From assembly GCA_013396915.1 (NCBI GenBank), contig VWZL01000589.1, positions 79,647-143,646 on the forward strand: a stretch of 64,000 nt of DNA, in the 5' to 3' direction. Below, in pieces: positions 40,527-64,000 of the stretch (position 1 is the stretch's first letter; each line of letters starts with the position of its first letter). The notes beneath the pieces are model-generated. The model was not told where the DNA came from and searched no databases. It saw only the letters and a program-made list of their open reading frames with translations. The DNA comes from Stercorarius parasiticus. Taxonomy: Eukaryota > Chordata > Aves > Charadriiformes > Stercorariidae. Made by a program: the position numbers and the translations under genes.

Positions 40527-40532
40527 TTTATT
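40527..40532 (-). terminator. Candidate polyadenylation signal of the ROR gene
   Basis: The minus strand reads AATAAA about 2.2 kb beyond the stop codon at 42,776 (the distance once the false duplication is removed). It is the nearest minus-strand AATAAA I noticed; more distal ones lie at 39.3-39.5 kb. Confidence 0.4.
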
Positions 40533-40913
40533 GCTCAGAATCCAAAATCTCTCCCATGAGGTGGACGCTGTGTCGTAAGCCGAAAAATGCAACCGGGGGC
40601 AAGGGCTCAGTTTTTTCCTGATTTAAGGTGCTTTCTTGGTTTCTTTGCCGGATGAAATGAAAACAGTGACGTTGACCATTGGTGCACGTGGGCTGACGAA
40701 TACCAAGGACATAAAGAAGGGTGTGTGCTTTTTTTCTCCCCCCCCGCCAACATTTCAAAACACCCGCAGCTGTTTCCTCCGAGAAAGGGAGTGCTGCTGT
40801 CCTGCAGAAATGGAGGGCGAGAGCCCACTCCGCAAAGCACATTCATTTTCTCAAGCGCTTTTCCCCACAGAGAGGAGCCGGGAAGCGAACGGTGCCGTCA
40901 GAAATGATGCTTC

Positions 40914-40932
40914 AAAAAAAAAAAAAAAAAAA
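40914..40932 (+). repeat. Poly(A) tract
   Basis: Nineteen consecutive A residues on the plus strand (poly-T in the direction of the ROR gene). No retrotransposon body was recognised next to it. Confidence 0.9.
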
Positions 40933-42775
40933 GGCACAACCCTCTAGATGAAAAAGGCAGTACTGACTTCTCACTTCGCACGAGCTTTAGGATCTGAGAG
41001 GGCAGGAAACGAGCATGGTGCATCCCCACCCCGGAGAACGACGCATTGGCACTCGACATCGCGTGGGCCCGCCAGGAGGGTCGGCAGCCTTCACTGCAGA
41101 CCCGGGCTCTAACGCTGTCGGGGGAGAGGAACAAGGCTGACAAACTCCGACATGCTCCGAGAAGCAGTTCAGACAGCAGTTAGCAAAACCAGAAAGCGCA
41201 TGCCTGGACGCGGCGGATGGCAGCTGCCGGGGAACAGCACGGTCCAAAGTTTTTCCTCAGCCTTATACCAAAGCAGAAATCCCATCGGCTTCCTGGTGAG
41301 TCTTCCCTGGTCAAGGATGGTCCATGGTCTTCCCTAGGAGGTCTTTTAACCGAAAGCATGGAGATCCCCTACCATGGCTAAGAAAGCTGCTCGTTAAGTT
41401 TAAGGGGTGCAATTATGGAATTAAAGGTCTTCAGCTTATGCTCGGGGATGATCCGAGCCGACAGAGGATGGGGTTGGACACATGAAAAATCAACACGAAG
41501 CGGGACGGGGCTTGGGATTTTAGCCCTTTGTCAGCAGAAACTGGGGCTGCCTCAGAGCAGGTTTTTCCCTTGTAGCTTTTGGCATTCTCTGCAGGAATAG
41601 GGATGGAAAAACCATCTGCAGAGCCTGGCCGGAGAGTCCCTCAAGCAGCCCCGCCCGCTGTGGGCTATCGCCACATTGCCCCACAAATCCATCCCTTCTT
41701 TGCCTTTTGAGCCTCCCAAGCTCAGAGCAGCAGGTCTCAAACACACCGTGGCTTCCCGGGGAAGGAGTAAGGACCTTTCACTTCCCCTTCACCCCAATGG
41801 GTAGTTTCTCTCTGTAAAAAGCTCCCAGGTCCTGCTAAATAGAGAACAAACCCCAGAATAACAGTTCTAAAGAGCTCCTTGACGGGGAAAAGCCTGGGTC
41901 CAACTCAACCGGGGATTTGGCCACAGTCACAAGGGCAAAGCCCCTCTTCAAAAAGCGCTCGGGAGGCGGAAAGGTGGCACAAGGTGGGCAGACCTGCCGA
42001 ATCAGCTCCGAAAAGCCAGGCAGTTGGCCAGCTGGATGGGGAATTGGCCAGGCATTTGGGAAAATGCCACGACAGAGGGCATGGAGACCCTGCAGAGCTT
42101 CTCCCCCACTGCGTTGGGCATCCTTTCCCCTAGAACCAGCCTCCTCCATGGGGAAATCCTGTGCTGAATCCTCCCCTGGCCACGCTCCTGAGGTCACTCT
42201 GTGTCCCATGGGAGAAGGAATAAAGCAAAGGCTCTGCCTTCACCCTCTCCTTGGCTCCAGCCAGGAGCCCAAAGCTGCCCCCACCGGCCTGGCTCACCCC
42301 TATCCGTCTGAGTCTGTATTGCCCTTTCTTTATCCCATTCCTTCAGTTTGAGTAAAAAAAAAGAAAATAAAAATAATTCTTAAAAAAAAAAAATCAGAGA
42401 TGGAGAGTGCAGCCAGGACGGTGGGAAGAGCCATGCCACGAGTGCGGCGGCATATGCGTGGCATGTGCTCCCCTAGATCTGTGCACTGCGGGGAGGAGTC
42501 AGTCCCTTACCGCTGCTGGGAGCATCTCCTCTCCCGAGCGGAGATTTCACATTCATTTCACTGGTATGGCAAAGTCTGTTTGCTTTTTCCTTCAAGGTGC
42601 TTTACATTCAAGAGCTATTGCAATCCACAGCGAGGAAACGGGGCCAGGGAGGTGCCCCAGCCTGCCGGGTTCTCTTGAGTTTGATTATTTGATTTAAATA
42701 AACTGCCCCAAACTTCTGAAGTTTAGTTCGTCTCCAAATTTTGGGGAACGCAAAGGGGGCCAGCGGCTCCCAGCC

Positions 42776-42937
42776 TTAGCTCTCCCGTGGGTCGCTGTAC
42801 TGAAGCTCCGAGTTGAAGACCTCCTTATAGAGGGGTGGGAAGTTCATGGCGGTCTCTGGGTGCAGGAGACGGAAAAATTCCAGCTTGTCCAAGTGCAGGT
42901 TGCAAATGGTCTTCATCAAGGGCAGCTTGGAAACCAT
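42776..42937 (-). CDS. ROR last coding exon, redundant copy 1
   Basis: The same as the exon at 44,759-44,920: residues 413-465 with helix 12, preceded by CCTGCAG. It is a real exon sequence but a second appearance of one exon, caused by unmerged contig ends. Annotate one copy only. Confidence 0.9.
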   Translation of the reverse strand: MVSKLPLMKTICNLHLDKLEFFRLLHPETAMNFPPLYKEVFNSELQYSDPRES

Positions 42938-43498
42938 CTGCAGGGAAAGAAGCCAGAGCTGGTGACCACTGGGGGCCTGGCCAGCATCCCTCAACGCTGC
43001 TGTTCCCCCTCCCCTGGGGACAAGCAGAGGGACTTGAGGACCACTGGCTCTGTCTGGTGCTGGGGGCACCAGCGGACACCCCCAGCCTTTGGGCAGCCTA
43101 GCAGCATCGTGGCCTTGTCTTCAAACCCATGGCTTTCCACAGGACAACCAGCACCTGGGAGGGTGTGAGGAGCCCCCTCAGTGTCCCCCGTCCCAGTTCC
43201 ATCCTGCCCAAAGCCTTCCTGAAACAGGTCCTTTTGCCCCAGACCCCCACTGCCCAATGAACTGCTGGGCTCAGTGGCATGGGGCTGCCAGTGGCATGGC
43301 TGCTTCTGCGTGCACCGTGATGGAGATGCCTGGCCCTTGGAAACAGAAATTCTTCAACAGGTCCCAGGGTTTGCCCCCAAAAAGCGCCCGTGCATCGCTA
43401 ACGAGCTCCAGCACAGCCACTGATTCAGGTATCTCCCCATAGCACATGTGCTGTGCCCCAGCCGGGCTCCCCGTGCCGCACGCAGCCAGCACCACTAC

Positions 43499-43611
43499 CT
43501 TCGAGAGCTTGTCCTCGGTGGAGTGTTTCTTTTGGATCTCGTGCTGCAGGGCCACATAGATCTTGTCCTGGAGCTTCTGCACCTTCTTGGACTCTGTCAG
43601 CCACGGGCGAT
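43499..43611 (-). CDS. ROR coding exon 9, redundant copy 1
   Basis: The same as the exon at 45,482-45,594 ([20 protein letters not shown]…). It lies 151 bases from the gap edge, in the duplicated contig overlap. Confidence 0.9.
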
Positions 43612-43762
43612 CTACGAGAGATGGCCGCTGGCCGAGTCAGTGCCATCTCCCCTTGCTCTTTTAAGGTCTGCTCTCAGGATGTTTTGGGGGATGGTGGCAG
43701 GGCCAGGTGTCCCCTCTCCACCCCCCCACACCACTGCGGGGGGTGCAGCTCCTCCTCCCACC

Positions 43763-43784
43763 NNNNNNNNNNNNNNNNNNNNNN
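43763..43784. other. Assembly gap (22 Ns)
   Basis: Gap between the two overlapping contig ends. Because the flanks overlap by 1,961 bases, the true gap length is negative. Confidence 0.98.
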
Positions 43785-44758
43785 TAGTTTCTCTCTGTAA
43801 AAAGCTCCCAGGTCCTGCTAAATAGAGAACAAACCCCAGAATAACAGTTCTAAAGAGCTCCTTGACGGGGAAAAGCCTGGGTCCAACTCAACCGGGGATT
43901 TGGCCACAGTCACAAGGGCAAAGCCCCTCTTCAAAAAGCGCTCGGGAGGCGGAAAGGTGGCACAAGGTGGGCAGACCTGCCGAATCAGCTCCGAAAAGCC
44001 AGGCAGTTGGCCAGCTGGATGGGGAATTGGCCAGGCATTTGGGAAAATGCCACGACAGAGGGCATGGAGACCCTGCAGAGCTTCTCCCCCACTGCGTTGG
44101 GCATCCTTTCCCCTAGAACCAGCCTCCTCCATGGGGAAATCCTGTGCTGAATCCTCCCCTGGCCACGCTCCTGAGGTCACTCTGTGTCCCATGGGAGAAG
44201 GAATAAAGCAAAGGCTCTGCCTTCACCCTCTCCTTGGCTCCAGCCAGGAGCCCAAAGCTGCCCCCACCGGCCTGGCTCACCCCTATCCGTCCGAGTCTGT
44301 ATTGCCCTTTCTTTATCCCATTCCTTCAGTTTGAGTAAAAAAAAAGAAAATAAAAATAATTCTTAAAAAAAAAAAATCAGAGATGGAGAGTGCAGCCAGG
44401 ACGGTGGGAAGAGCCATGCCACGAGTGCGGCGGCATATGCGTGGCATGTGCTCCCCTAGATCTGTGCACTGCGGGGAGGAGTCAGTCCCTTACCGCTGCT
44501 GGGAGCATCTCCTCTCCCGAGCGGAGATTTCACATTCATTTCACTGGTATGGCAAAGTCTGTTTGCTTTTTCCTTCAAGGTGCTTTACATTCAAGAGCTA
44601 TTGCAATCCACAGCGAGGAAACGGGGCCAGGGAGGTGCCCCAGCCTGCCGGGTTCTCTTGAGTTTGATTATTTGATTTAAATAAACTGCCCCAAACTTCT
44701 GAAGTTTAGTTCGTCTCCAAATTTTGGGGAACGCAAAGGGGGCCAGCGGCTCCCAGCC

Positions 44759-58011
<13,253 letters not shown>

Positions 58012-58137
58012 GATGGCCGGCGGCGGTCAGGAGCGCGCCGGGGGGCGCATGGGGGTGCGCGGGGGTCCCTGCGGCGGGGCGGGGAGCGGCGGCACCGGGC
58101 GGCACCGGGAAGCTCTGGCACCTGCCCCTCCGCCGCT

Positions 58138-58149
58138 GACCCACTTCTG
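58138..58149 (-). promoter_or_regulatory. RORE-like site near the ROR start
   Basis: The minus strand reads AGAAGTGGGTCA, matching ten of eleven positions of the WAWNTRGGTCA response element. It lies about 130 bases above the ROR start codon, where autoregulation would be possible. Confidence 0.3.
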
Positions 58150-59092
58150 CCCGAGCATGCGGCCGTTCACATGACGAGCCCGCCCCGCTCCGCCCCCCCC
58201 AAATCGGTTTCACTTCCAGCCCCACCTCCTGCCCTTCCTCCTCCTCCTCCTCCATCCCCGCCGGGCCGGTGCCTCCTCGGTGCCGGGGGCTGCCGTGCCG
58301 CGGGGCGGGGGGGGCCTGGCTCTGCCGCGGGGTGCTCGGCGCTGCACCCCCGGCTCTGCCCGCCCCGGGGAGGGTCCTGCCGGTGCCCGGCCTGTCCCAG
58401 CTCGCCCGGGCACGGGGCCGCTGCGTGTCCCGCTGGATCACCGCGGCTCCTCGCGTCATCCCGCTGTCCCGCTGTCCTCCCCCCGGGTTGGCACAGGGAC
58501 CCCCGGCAGGACAGGGTTGGGGGGGGACTCTGGAGAAGGTGCAGACACCCGGCGCTGGGGGGATTAGGAAGTGTGGGGAGCCCCGAGCAGCCCCCCTATG
58601 TCCCCATGCCACAGGGCAGATGCCACAGTCCGAGGGGACATCCTGGCTGGGAGACCTGCGGTTTGGAAAGTGCATGGTGGAAGCGGCAGGGAGCTTTGGA
58701 GGTGACAGGGAGCCATTCCCACCCCATCCTTCATGCTGCGATGCACACAGAGGGCTTTGGGGCCTGGGGTGGTATCCTGGATAGCAGGGTGCTCCAACAT
58801 GCTGCCGTAATAAATGCAAAGAAATGCTGGCTCCGGACCAGACAACGCTGCGCATGGTACAGCGCCAGAGGTGTTGGCACGGGGCAAATCCCCACGGCTG
58901 GGGTTTGCAGTGTGACTCTTGCACCAGGTCACCAGAGTCCCCGTGGTGCCACATCACAGGGGTGGAGACAGTTGGTCTGTGTGACGGCCACGCTGGGGGT
59001 CAGGGTGTGAGGGATGCAGTGCTCAACAGCGCCCAGGGATGCCTGGGTCTGGGGGATGGTGGCACTGGCCTGGAGACCTGCTGTGTGCAGAG

Positions 59093-59590
59093 ATGGCATC
59101 TACCATGGGCATGAACATGCCATTCACCATGGACACAGCATCCACCGTGGACACAGGCATGGTGTCCACCATGGCTATGGCATCCACCAGGGACATGGCA
59201 TCCACCAGGGACACGGCATCCCCCATGGACACAGCATCCACTATGGACATGGCCATGGCATCCAGCATGGACACGGGCATGGTGTCCACCATGGACATGG
59301 CATCCACCATGGACACGGGCATGGTGTCCACCATGGACATGGCATCCACGAGGGACATGGCATCCTCCATGGACACAGCATCCACTGTGGCCATGGCCGT
59401 AGCATCCACCATGGAGACGGCATCCACTATGGACATGGCCATGGCATCCACCACAGGCATGGATGTGGTATCTGCCATGGGCATAAGCAAGCCATCAGTC
59501 ATGGCCAGGGGCATGGCATGGACTTGGACACAACATCAGCCATGGGCACGGAGGTGGCATCCACCACAGGCACAGATGCAGCCACCACCA
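59093..59590. repeat. Minisatellite with 18-bp unit, open in several frames
   Basis: CATGGACATGGCATCCAC and close variants (CATGGACACGGGCATGGTGT, CATCCACCAGGGACATGG) repeat over about 500 bases. Unit lengths are mostly multiples of three and contain no stop in several frames on both strands, so long His-Gly-, Met-Asp-Ala- and Val-Asp-Ala-rich frames appear. I treat these as by-products of the repeat. Confidence 0.9.
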
Positions 59591-62436
59591 CTGTCACACA
59601 TGTGGCATCGCTGCCTCCTCCCTGGACCCCCCTGCCCTCACAGTTGGGCTCTGCAGGGGGGCACCATGGTCCCCAAACCCTTAAGTTAAACCATTTAAGC
59701 ACGGCTGAAGAGTGTGATTTCAACCCCCATCCATCCCAAAGCCCGGGGCTGAGCCGGGGGTGCAGGGACGCTGCTGGGCCGGTGGCAGAGGGGCTCCCCC
59801 CACCCCACTCCCCGCAGCGGCGCGGGTGGCAGCGGCAGATGGAGAGCGGGGCTGAGACATGGTGGTACTTTGTGTGCTCCCACCCATGTGCCAAGTTACC
59901 ACTTGGCTCGGCTCCAGTGCAGGAGTGGCTGCGGCCAGGAAGAGGGACGCCGGTGGCCGGGCAGGGGAGTGCAGGGAGCTGGGGCAGGGAGCTGAGTGCA
60001 GGATGCTGCCTGCCGCGCTCCAGTGCTGCTGTCTGACATGATTTTGCTGATGGTGATGGGGAATGGGTTGGCTGCTCTCGCCGCTCGCATTCAGTCCTTC
60101 CTCCCGGCTTTCCTCCCTCCTCCCCACCGCTCCCCGCATGGATGGGCACGCAGATGGGATGCGGGGTGACGTCTCACCTCGGTCTTTACAAGCTCCACTT
60201 CCAGCAGGGCTTCTGCAATCCCAGCCCCTGAAATCCCACCCCAACACACATGTCCACTGGCCCCGGCTAGCAGCATTCACAGTGTGGCTATTGCCCGTCC
60301 CCAGAGGTCATGGGCACTGCCCGAAAGAGGTCAGCCTCATTAGGCCCATTTCACAGATGGGGAAATTGAGACTGGGAGCAACGCGGTGACTCTTTGGGGC
60401 ATGCAGGGTCCGGCCCCAGCGAACTGACCCCTCCCAAAAGGCGGTCGCCAGCTGGCCTGGCGTGGCCCTGATTGCTGCCTTGGGACAGTGGTGGCCAAAT
60501 CGCGCCGGAGCGAGAGCGACAATACTCCCCGAGAGCCCCGGCGCAACCCAAAAGTATGAGGTTACACAAGCGGCACCACACCTGCTGTGAGCAACGCTGG
60601 ACCCACGCACCCGCCACCACCACCAACACCCTCTCCTTAACCCTTTGTGCGCGGTGGCCGACCTCCAACGCCAATGGCGGTGGCGCAGGGAAAGTGCCGG
60701 GGGGCAGGGAGAAGCTGCGGGGCCACCTGAGAGGGGACATCCCGTTGCAGGTCTGGGACTCAGCCCCGTGGTTCTGGGGCCGCGGGGGAGGAGGTCACGC
60801 CGTGTCCCTCCTCGGGGGAGCGGGAGCTCCGCCGGGGCAGGACCCATTTCACCCTGGCCGGAGCTTCGCCCTGCGCACCTGGCTGGGCTTAAATGGGGGT
60901 CTTGGTCCCAGCCAAGCCAGAACCAAGGTGGAGCCAGTTCATTGGTGGCGACAGTTGAGCCCCTGGGGTAATATTTGCTCCCCAGAGAGGAACCACCTCC
61001 ATTCCCCTTGCCCTTCCCCTGTTTTGGATGTGGCAGCACTGGAGGTCACTGAACCTCCCCTAAAAACCATCTCCCCCTCCACGCTGTGATGCGGAGCCTG
61101 GTGCCACTCCGCTCGCCACTGGTGGGTGGAGAGACGCTGACCCCGGCATCGACTGGTGCCATCCTCAGCGATGGGGAAGGAGCAGGGCTGGGGAGGCCGG
61201 AGCTGCCGGACGGTGCCCAGGTGCTGCCGGAGACGGGCTCAGTGCTGGGGAGCTGCACCCGACCGGGAGATGCAGTGGGATGCGTCCCGTGGGGCTGGAT
61301 CCTGCCCGTCACAGATGACACCAGCGGCCCCGGGCATCGGCGGTACGGGGAGGAGATGGCCAGTGGGAATGGATTAGAAGCAAAACTTCTTCCACCCCAC
61401 CACCGTCCAGCCCTTCTCCTTCCCCTCCTCCCCTGCCTGGCTTCACCACTGGCTCTTTGTGGTCAGGGCCAGGACGGACACCGGGGCGCTGCCAGCCCGT
61501 GGCTGCGTCGAAGCGGCAACTGCTGGCACGGCTCCGCCACGAGGATCGGCCCAATCGGCCCTCGGCTGGCCTGGAGGTGAGCAGGAATTTGGGATGACAC
61601 CACCACACCTTAATCACTGTTTGCTCTCGCCCGTGCCCCACCCAGCGAGAGGGGAACCTCTGCTCCCGCCTGGCAGCATCGCCCTGGCCACCCCCAGCCC
61701 CTCACCCAGCCTCCGGGACCGCCGAGCCCCCACTGGGGCTGTGCTGGGCTGCTCCATGTCATCAAGCCCCGGCACGGCTGGCTGGCAGAGCTGGCCCCTG
61801 CGGTGGCTCTGCTGCGGGCTCCCTACCGAGGACACTGGCGGGTGGCTTCGCCTCCCCGTGACTCAGTTTCCCGTCGGGAATGGCTGACCTGCCCGGCGGG
61901 TAGTGGGTCACAGGGTGAACCCGCTGCCGGGGGCTGTGGTGTCAGTGCCCCCAAACCTCGTCCTTGGGTGCTGACGCGGGGACATGCCCGGTGGCAGCCC
62001 CCAGCCTCAGTCTGGGTGGGGGTCCAGCCCCGGTTCCATGCTGGGGGTGGGTGTGGGCAACAGGGACAGGGTGACTACAGGGGAGTCGCAGCACTTGCAA
62101 CCACAGACCCTTAATGTGCCCCCCCCGGCTGTGGGGTTAATGCCATGGAGAACCCACACTAGGGGACAGGAGCCAACTGCTTTGTCCCCTCCATGGCATC
62201 AGTGTCACCCTTCCTGCCAACCCCACTGCCGAAGCGCTCTGGCGGTGCGGGACAAGGGTCCCCCCACTGTGCCAGGTGAGGCTGGTGCCCTTGGACCATG
62301 GGGACCAGACATGGCATTGCCGCCCGTGCCAGCCCCCAGCAGCTGGCCGGATCCGGCATGGTGCTGGGCATGTGGCCCTGCTGAAGTGTGTGAGTCAGTG
62401 CCCCACGGCGCTCCTTATGCAAAGGCTGGCACGGGG

Positions 62437-62705
62437 CTGTGGCATGGGGCCATGGAGTGGGGCAGTGGCATAGGGCAGTGGTGGCATAGGGCAGTGGTGG
62501 CATGGGGCTGTGGCATGGGGCCATGGCACAGAGCTGTGCCATGGGGCAGTGCCATGGGGCTGTGGCATGGGTCAGTGGCATGGGGCACTGGTGTGGGGCA
62601 GTGGTGTGGAGCTGTGGCATGGGGCAGTGGTGTGGTGCCATGGTCTGGGGCAGTGGCATGGGGCCGTGGTGTGGGGCTGTGGTGTGGGGCTGTGGCGTGG
62701 GGCAG
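62437..62705. repeat. Minisatellite, about 10- and 20-bp units
   Basis: Repeats of GGGGCAGTGGCATGGGGCTG with GGTGTGGGGC variants over about 270 bases. The plus strand is G-rich with no cytosine runs. Long frames rich in Trp-Gly-Met or His-Pro-Ala on the two strands come from the repeat. Confidence 0.9.
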
Positions 62706-63180
62706 CACTCGGGCACAGCAGGGCAGGTGGCGGGTGCGATCACAGCGTGGAGAAGGGGGAAACTGAGGCAGCGTTGGGTGCGCCCCCCATGTCCCGCGGC
62801 CCGCACGGGGCTGTCCCTGTCCCCAGCGGAGCCCTGAGCTGGCCTGACCCGCTCACGTAACGCCTGCCCGGCGCTTATGCAATAACTGCTGCCGCGCGGC
62901 TGCAAGGGACATCCAACGCCGCAGCAATTACCCAGCCCTTAATCAGCGGCAACGCAGGATAACGAGGCTAATTGGAACCGTGGCTGGCAGAGCTGCCGGC
63001 GGGCTGGGGAAGGGGCATTCGGTCTGACCCTGCGCCCTGAGGGGGGCCCCAAGCAATTAGTGGCTGCTGAGCCTTCATTAGGGACTGGGGGTGGCCGGGC
63101 TGGACCCCACTGTGCCCCGGGCGGTGGGTGCCCATGGGGTGGGACAGAGCATCCGCTCGCTGCTGGGCTGGAGTGTGACG

Positions 63181-63232
63181 TCCCCACCCCTGTCCCCATC
63201 CCTGTCCTTGTCCCCATCCCCATCCCCATCAC
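63181..63232. repeat. Short CCCCATC-type tandem repeat
   Basis: Hexamer-like CCCCATCCCTGTCC and CCCCATCCCCATCC units; a short microsatellite. Confidence 0.75.
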
Positions 63233-63796
63233 CGCACACCCGCGGCGCCACGATGCTCAAAGTAGGTCAGTGGGCCGAGGTGCCAAGCGATCGCGGGCAC
63301 CGCAGCATCCGCCCCGGGGGCTTCACTCGCTCCAGGGGGAGCTCACCCTCTGCCCCGCCAAGCCCATCACCCTGCTCACCTCGCCAGGCTCCAGCGTCCC
63401 CAGGGAGGGAGGCAGAGGTAGCATCTCCTGGAGCCGGACTGCAGAGGCCTAACACAGCTTGCTGCACAAATGATGCCTAAATAGCTCCTAAATAGGATCC
63501 CCCACGTCCCCCCCTCCCTCCGTGCTGCCCTGGGGGCTCAGCCCAGAGGTGTGGGGGTGCAGGGGGGCCCCCCGGGCAGTTCCCCCTGGCTTGGGCAGCA
63601 TTCGTCACCGGCCCAGGCACTGAGCAGCGCTGCCAAATCTCCAGCGTAATAATTAGGAGATAAACAGGAAAGAGGAAAGGGGCAGATTTCATATTCCGCC
63701 CTGATCCCCCTGAGACAGATAAAAGCGGAGTGGGGGGACACGAGGGGGCTTTTTTCCCACTTGTTTCTGCTGAATCAAACATTTTTCCTCCTGCTT

Positions 63797-63797
63797 N
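63797..63797. other. Single N
   Basis: One undetermined base in noncoding sequence. The single N at 20,657 marks a large loss, so missing sequence may also be hidden here. Confidence 0.9.
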
Positions 63798-64000
63798 GGC
63801 ACCTTCAAAGCCGGTTTGTTCCTGGACCCCCAGCCTGTCCCCCCACCCCCCCTCGCCTCCATCTTTTTGAACTTCCCAGCCACAAAATTGCCAAGTTTCA
63901 TGTGATGCCGCTTCTCCCGCACCCGGAGGCAAGGCGCGAGGGACCTGGGGCAGATGGCAGGGAACACGGTCCCTAGGGCTGGGGCAGGGACATGGCATGG

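Larger units (their letters stand above)
41802..43762. repeat. Copy 1 of a 1,961-bp false duplication (end of left contig)
   Basis: This block is repeated at 43,785-45,745 with a constant offset of 1,983 bases. I found one difference, T at 42,309 against C at 44,292. Copy 1 ends exactly at the N gap and copy 2 begins exactly after it. That is the pattern of two overlapping contig ends scaffolded without merging, not of a biological tandem duplication. Confidence 0.95.
58561..64000. other. Upstream region with no gene seen
   Basis: No exon of a known family was recognised. The region is GC-rich with many meaningless long frames, two minisatellites (59.1-59.6 and 62.4-62.7 kb), a short (CCCCAT)n-like tract (63,181-63,232) and one N at 63,797. 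Blocks with AATTA and GATAA motifs at about 62,870-63,070 and 63,595-63,735 could be regulatory. Confidence 0.5.

Noticed and set aside
42776..43611. A second, tandem ROR 3' half (gene duplication)
   Set aside because: Only the last two exons are repeated, nearly identical, with the boundaries at the N gap. This is an assembly overlap.
59014..60036. His-Gly-rich 340-codon frame on the plus strand
   Set aside because: Explained by the 18-bp minisatellite; equally long frames exist on other phases and on the minus strand.

Overview
This is vertebrate, almost certainly avian, nuclear DNA. It contains several CR1 non-LTR retrotransposon copies (avian-type reverse transcriptase segments and 3' tails ending in ATTCTATGAT-like repeats), GC-rich CpG islands, GC-rich minisatellites and genes split into many small exons with GT-AG introns. 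Nearly all long open frames in the GC-rich half are random, so genes were called from spliced exons with matching phases, not from frame length. No bacterial, phage or CRISPR features are present.

Layout. (1) 1-10,560 has no recognisable coding exon. A CpG island at about 10,570-11,230, holding a 125-base assembly gap with a minus-strand splice-donor sequence on its edge, looks like the 5' end of a leftward gene. From human 19p13.3 gene order (SCAMP4 next to CSNK1G2) CSNK1G2 is the first guess, unproven. (2) 11,278-11,716 is a degenerate 18-20-bp minisatellite. (3) 14,125-35,580, minus strand: a complete SCAMP4 gene, with six coding exons (229 codons plus stop), a 3' UTR of up to 3 kb, and a CpG-island promoter at about 35.5 kb with ZNF143-, YY1- and CACGTG-type motifs. 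(4) 35,775-36,714: a 5'-truncated CR1 immediately upstream of that promoter. (5) 40.5-58.0 kb, minus strand: a complete retinoid-related orphan receptor (ROR, nuclear receptor subfamily NR1F) of ten coding exons and 465 residues. Its last two exons occur twice, because two contig ends that overlap by 1,961 bases were placed on either side of a 22-base gap without being merged. (6) 58.6-64 kb: upstream DNA of the ROR gene with two minisatellites and possible regulatory blocks, no gene seen.

The main biological point is the ROR gene. Its DNA-binding domain and hinge resemble RORB, but its C-terminus is unlike what I recall of RORA, RORB or RORC and is one residue shorter before helix 12. It sits next to SCAMP4. 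In human, RORA lies on the same chromosome arm as SCAMP2/SCAMP5 (15q) and RORC as SCAMP3 (1q), whereas SCAMP4 (19p13.3) has no ROR nearby. The simplest reading is a fourth ROR ohnolog kept in this bird lineage and lost in mammals; a phylogeny is needed to confirm it. SCAMP4 (a membrane-trafficking tetraspanning protein) and the ROR (a transcription factor) are neighbours by descent and there is no sign that they share a function.
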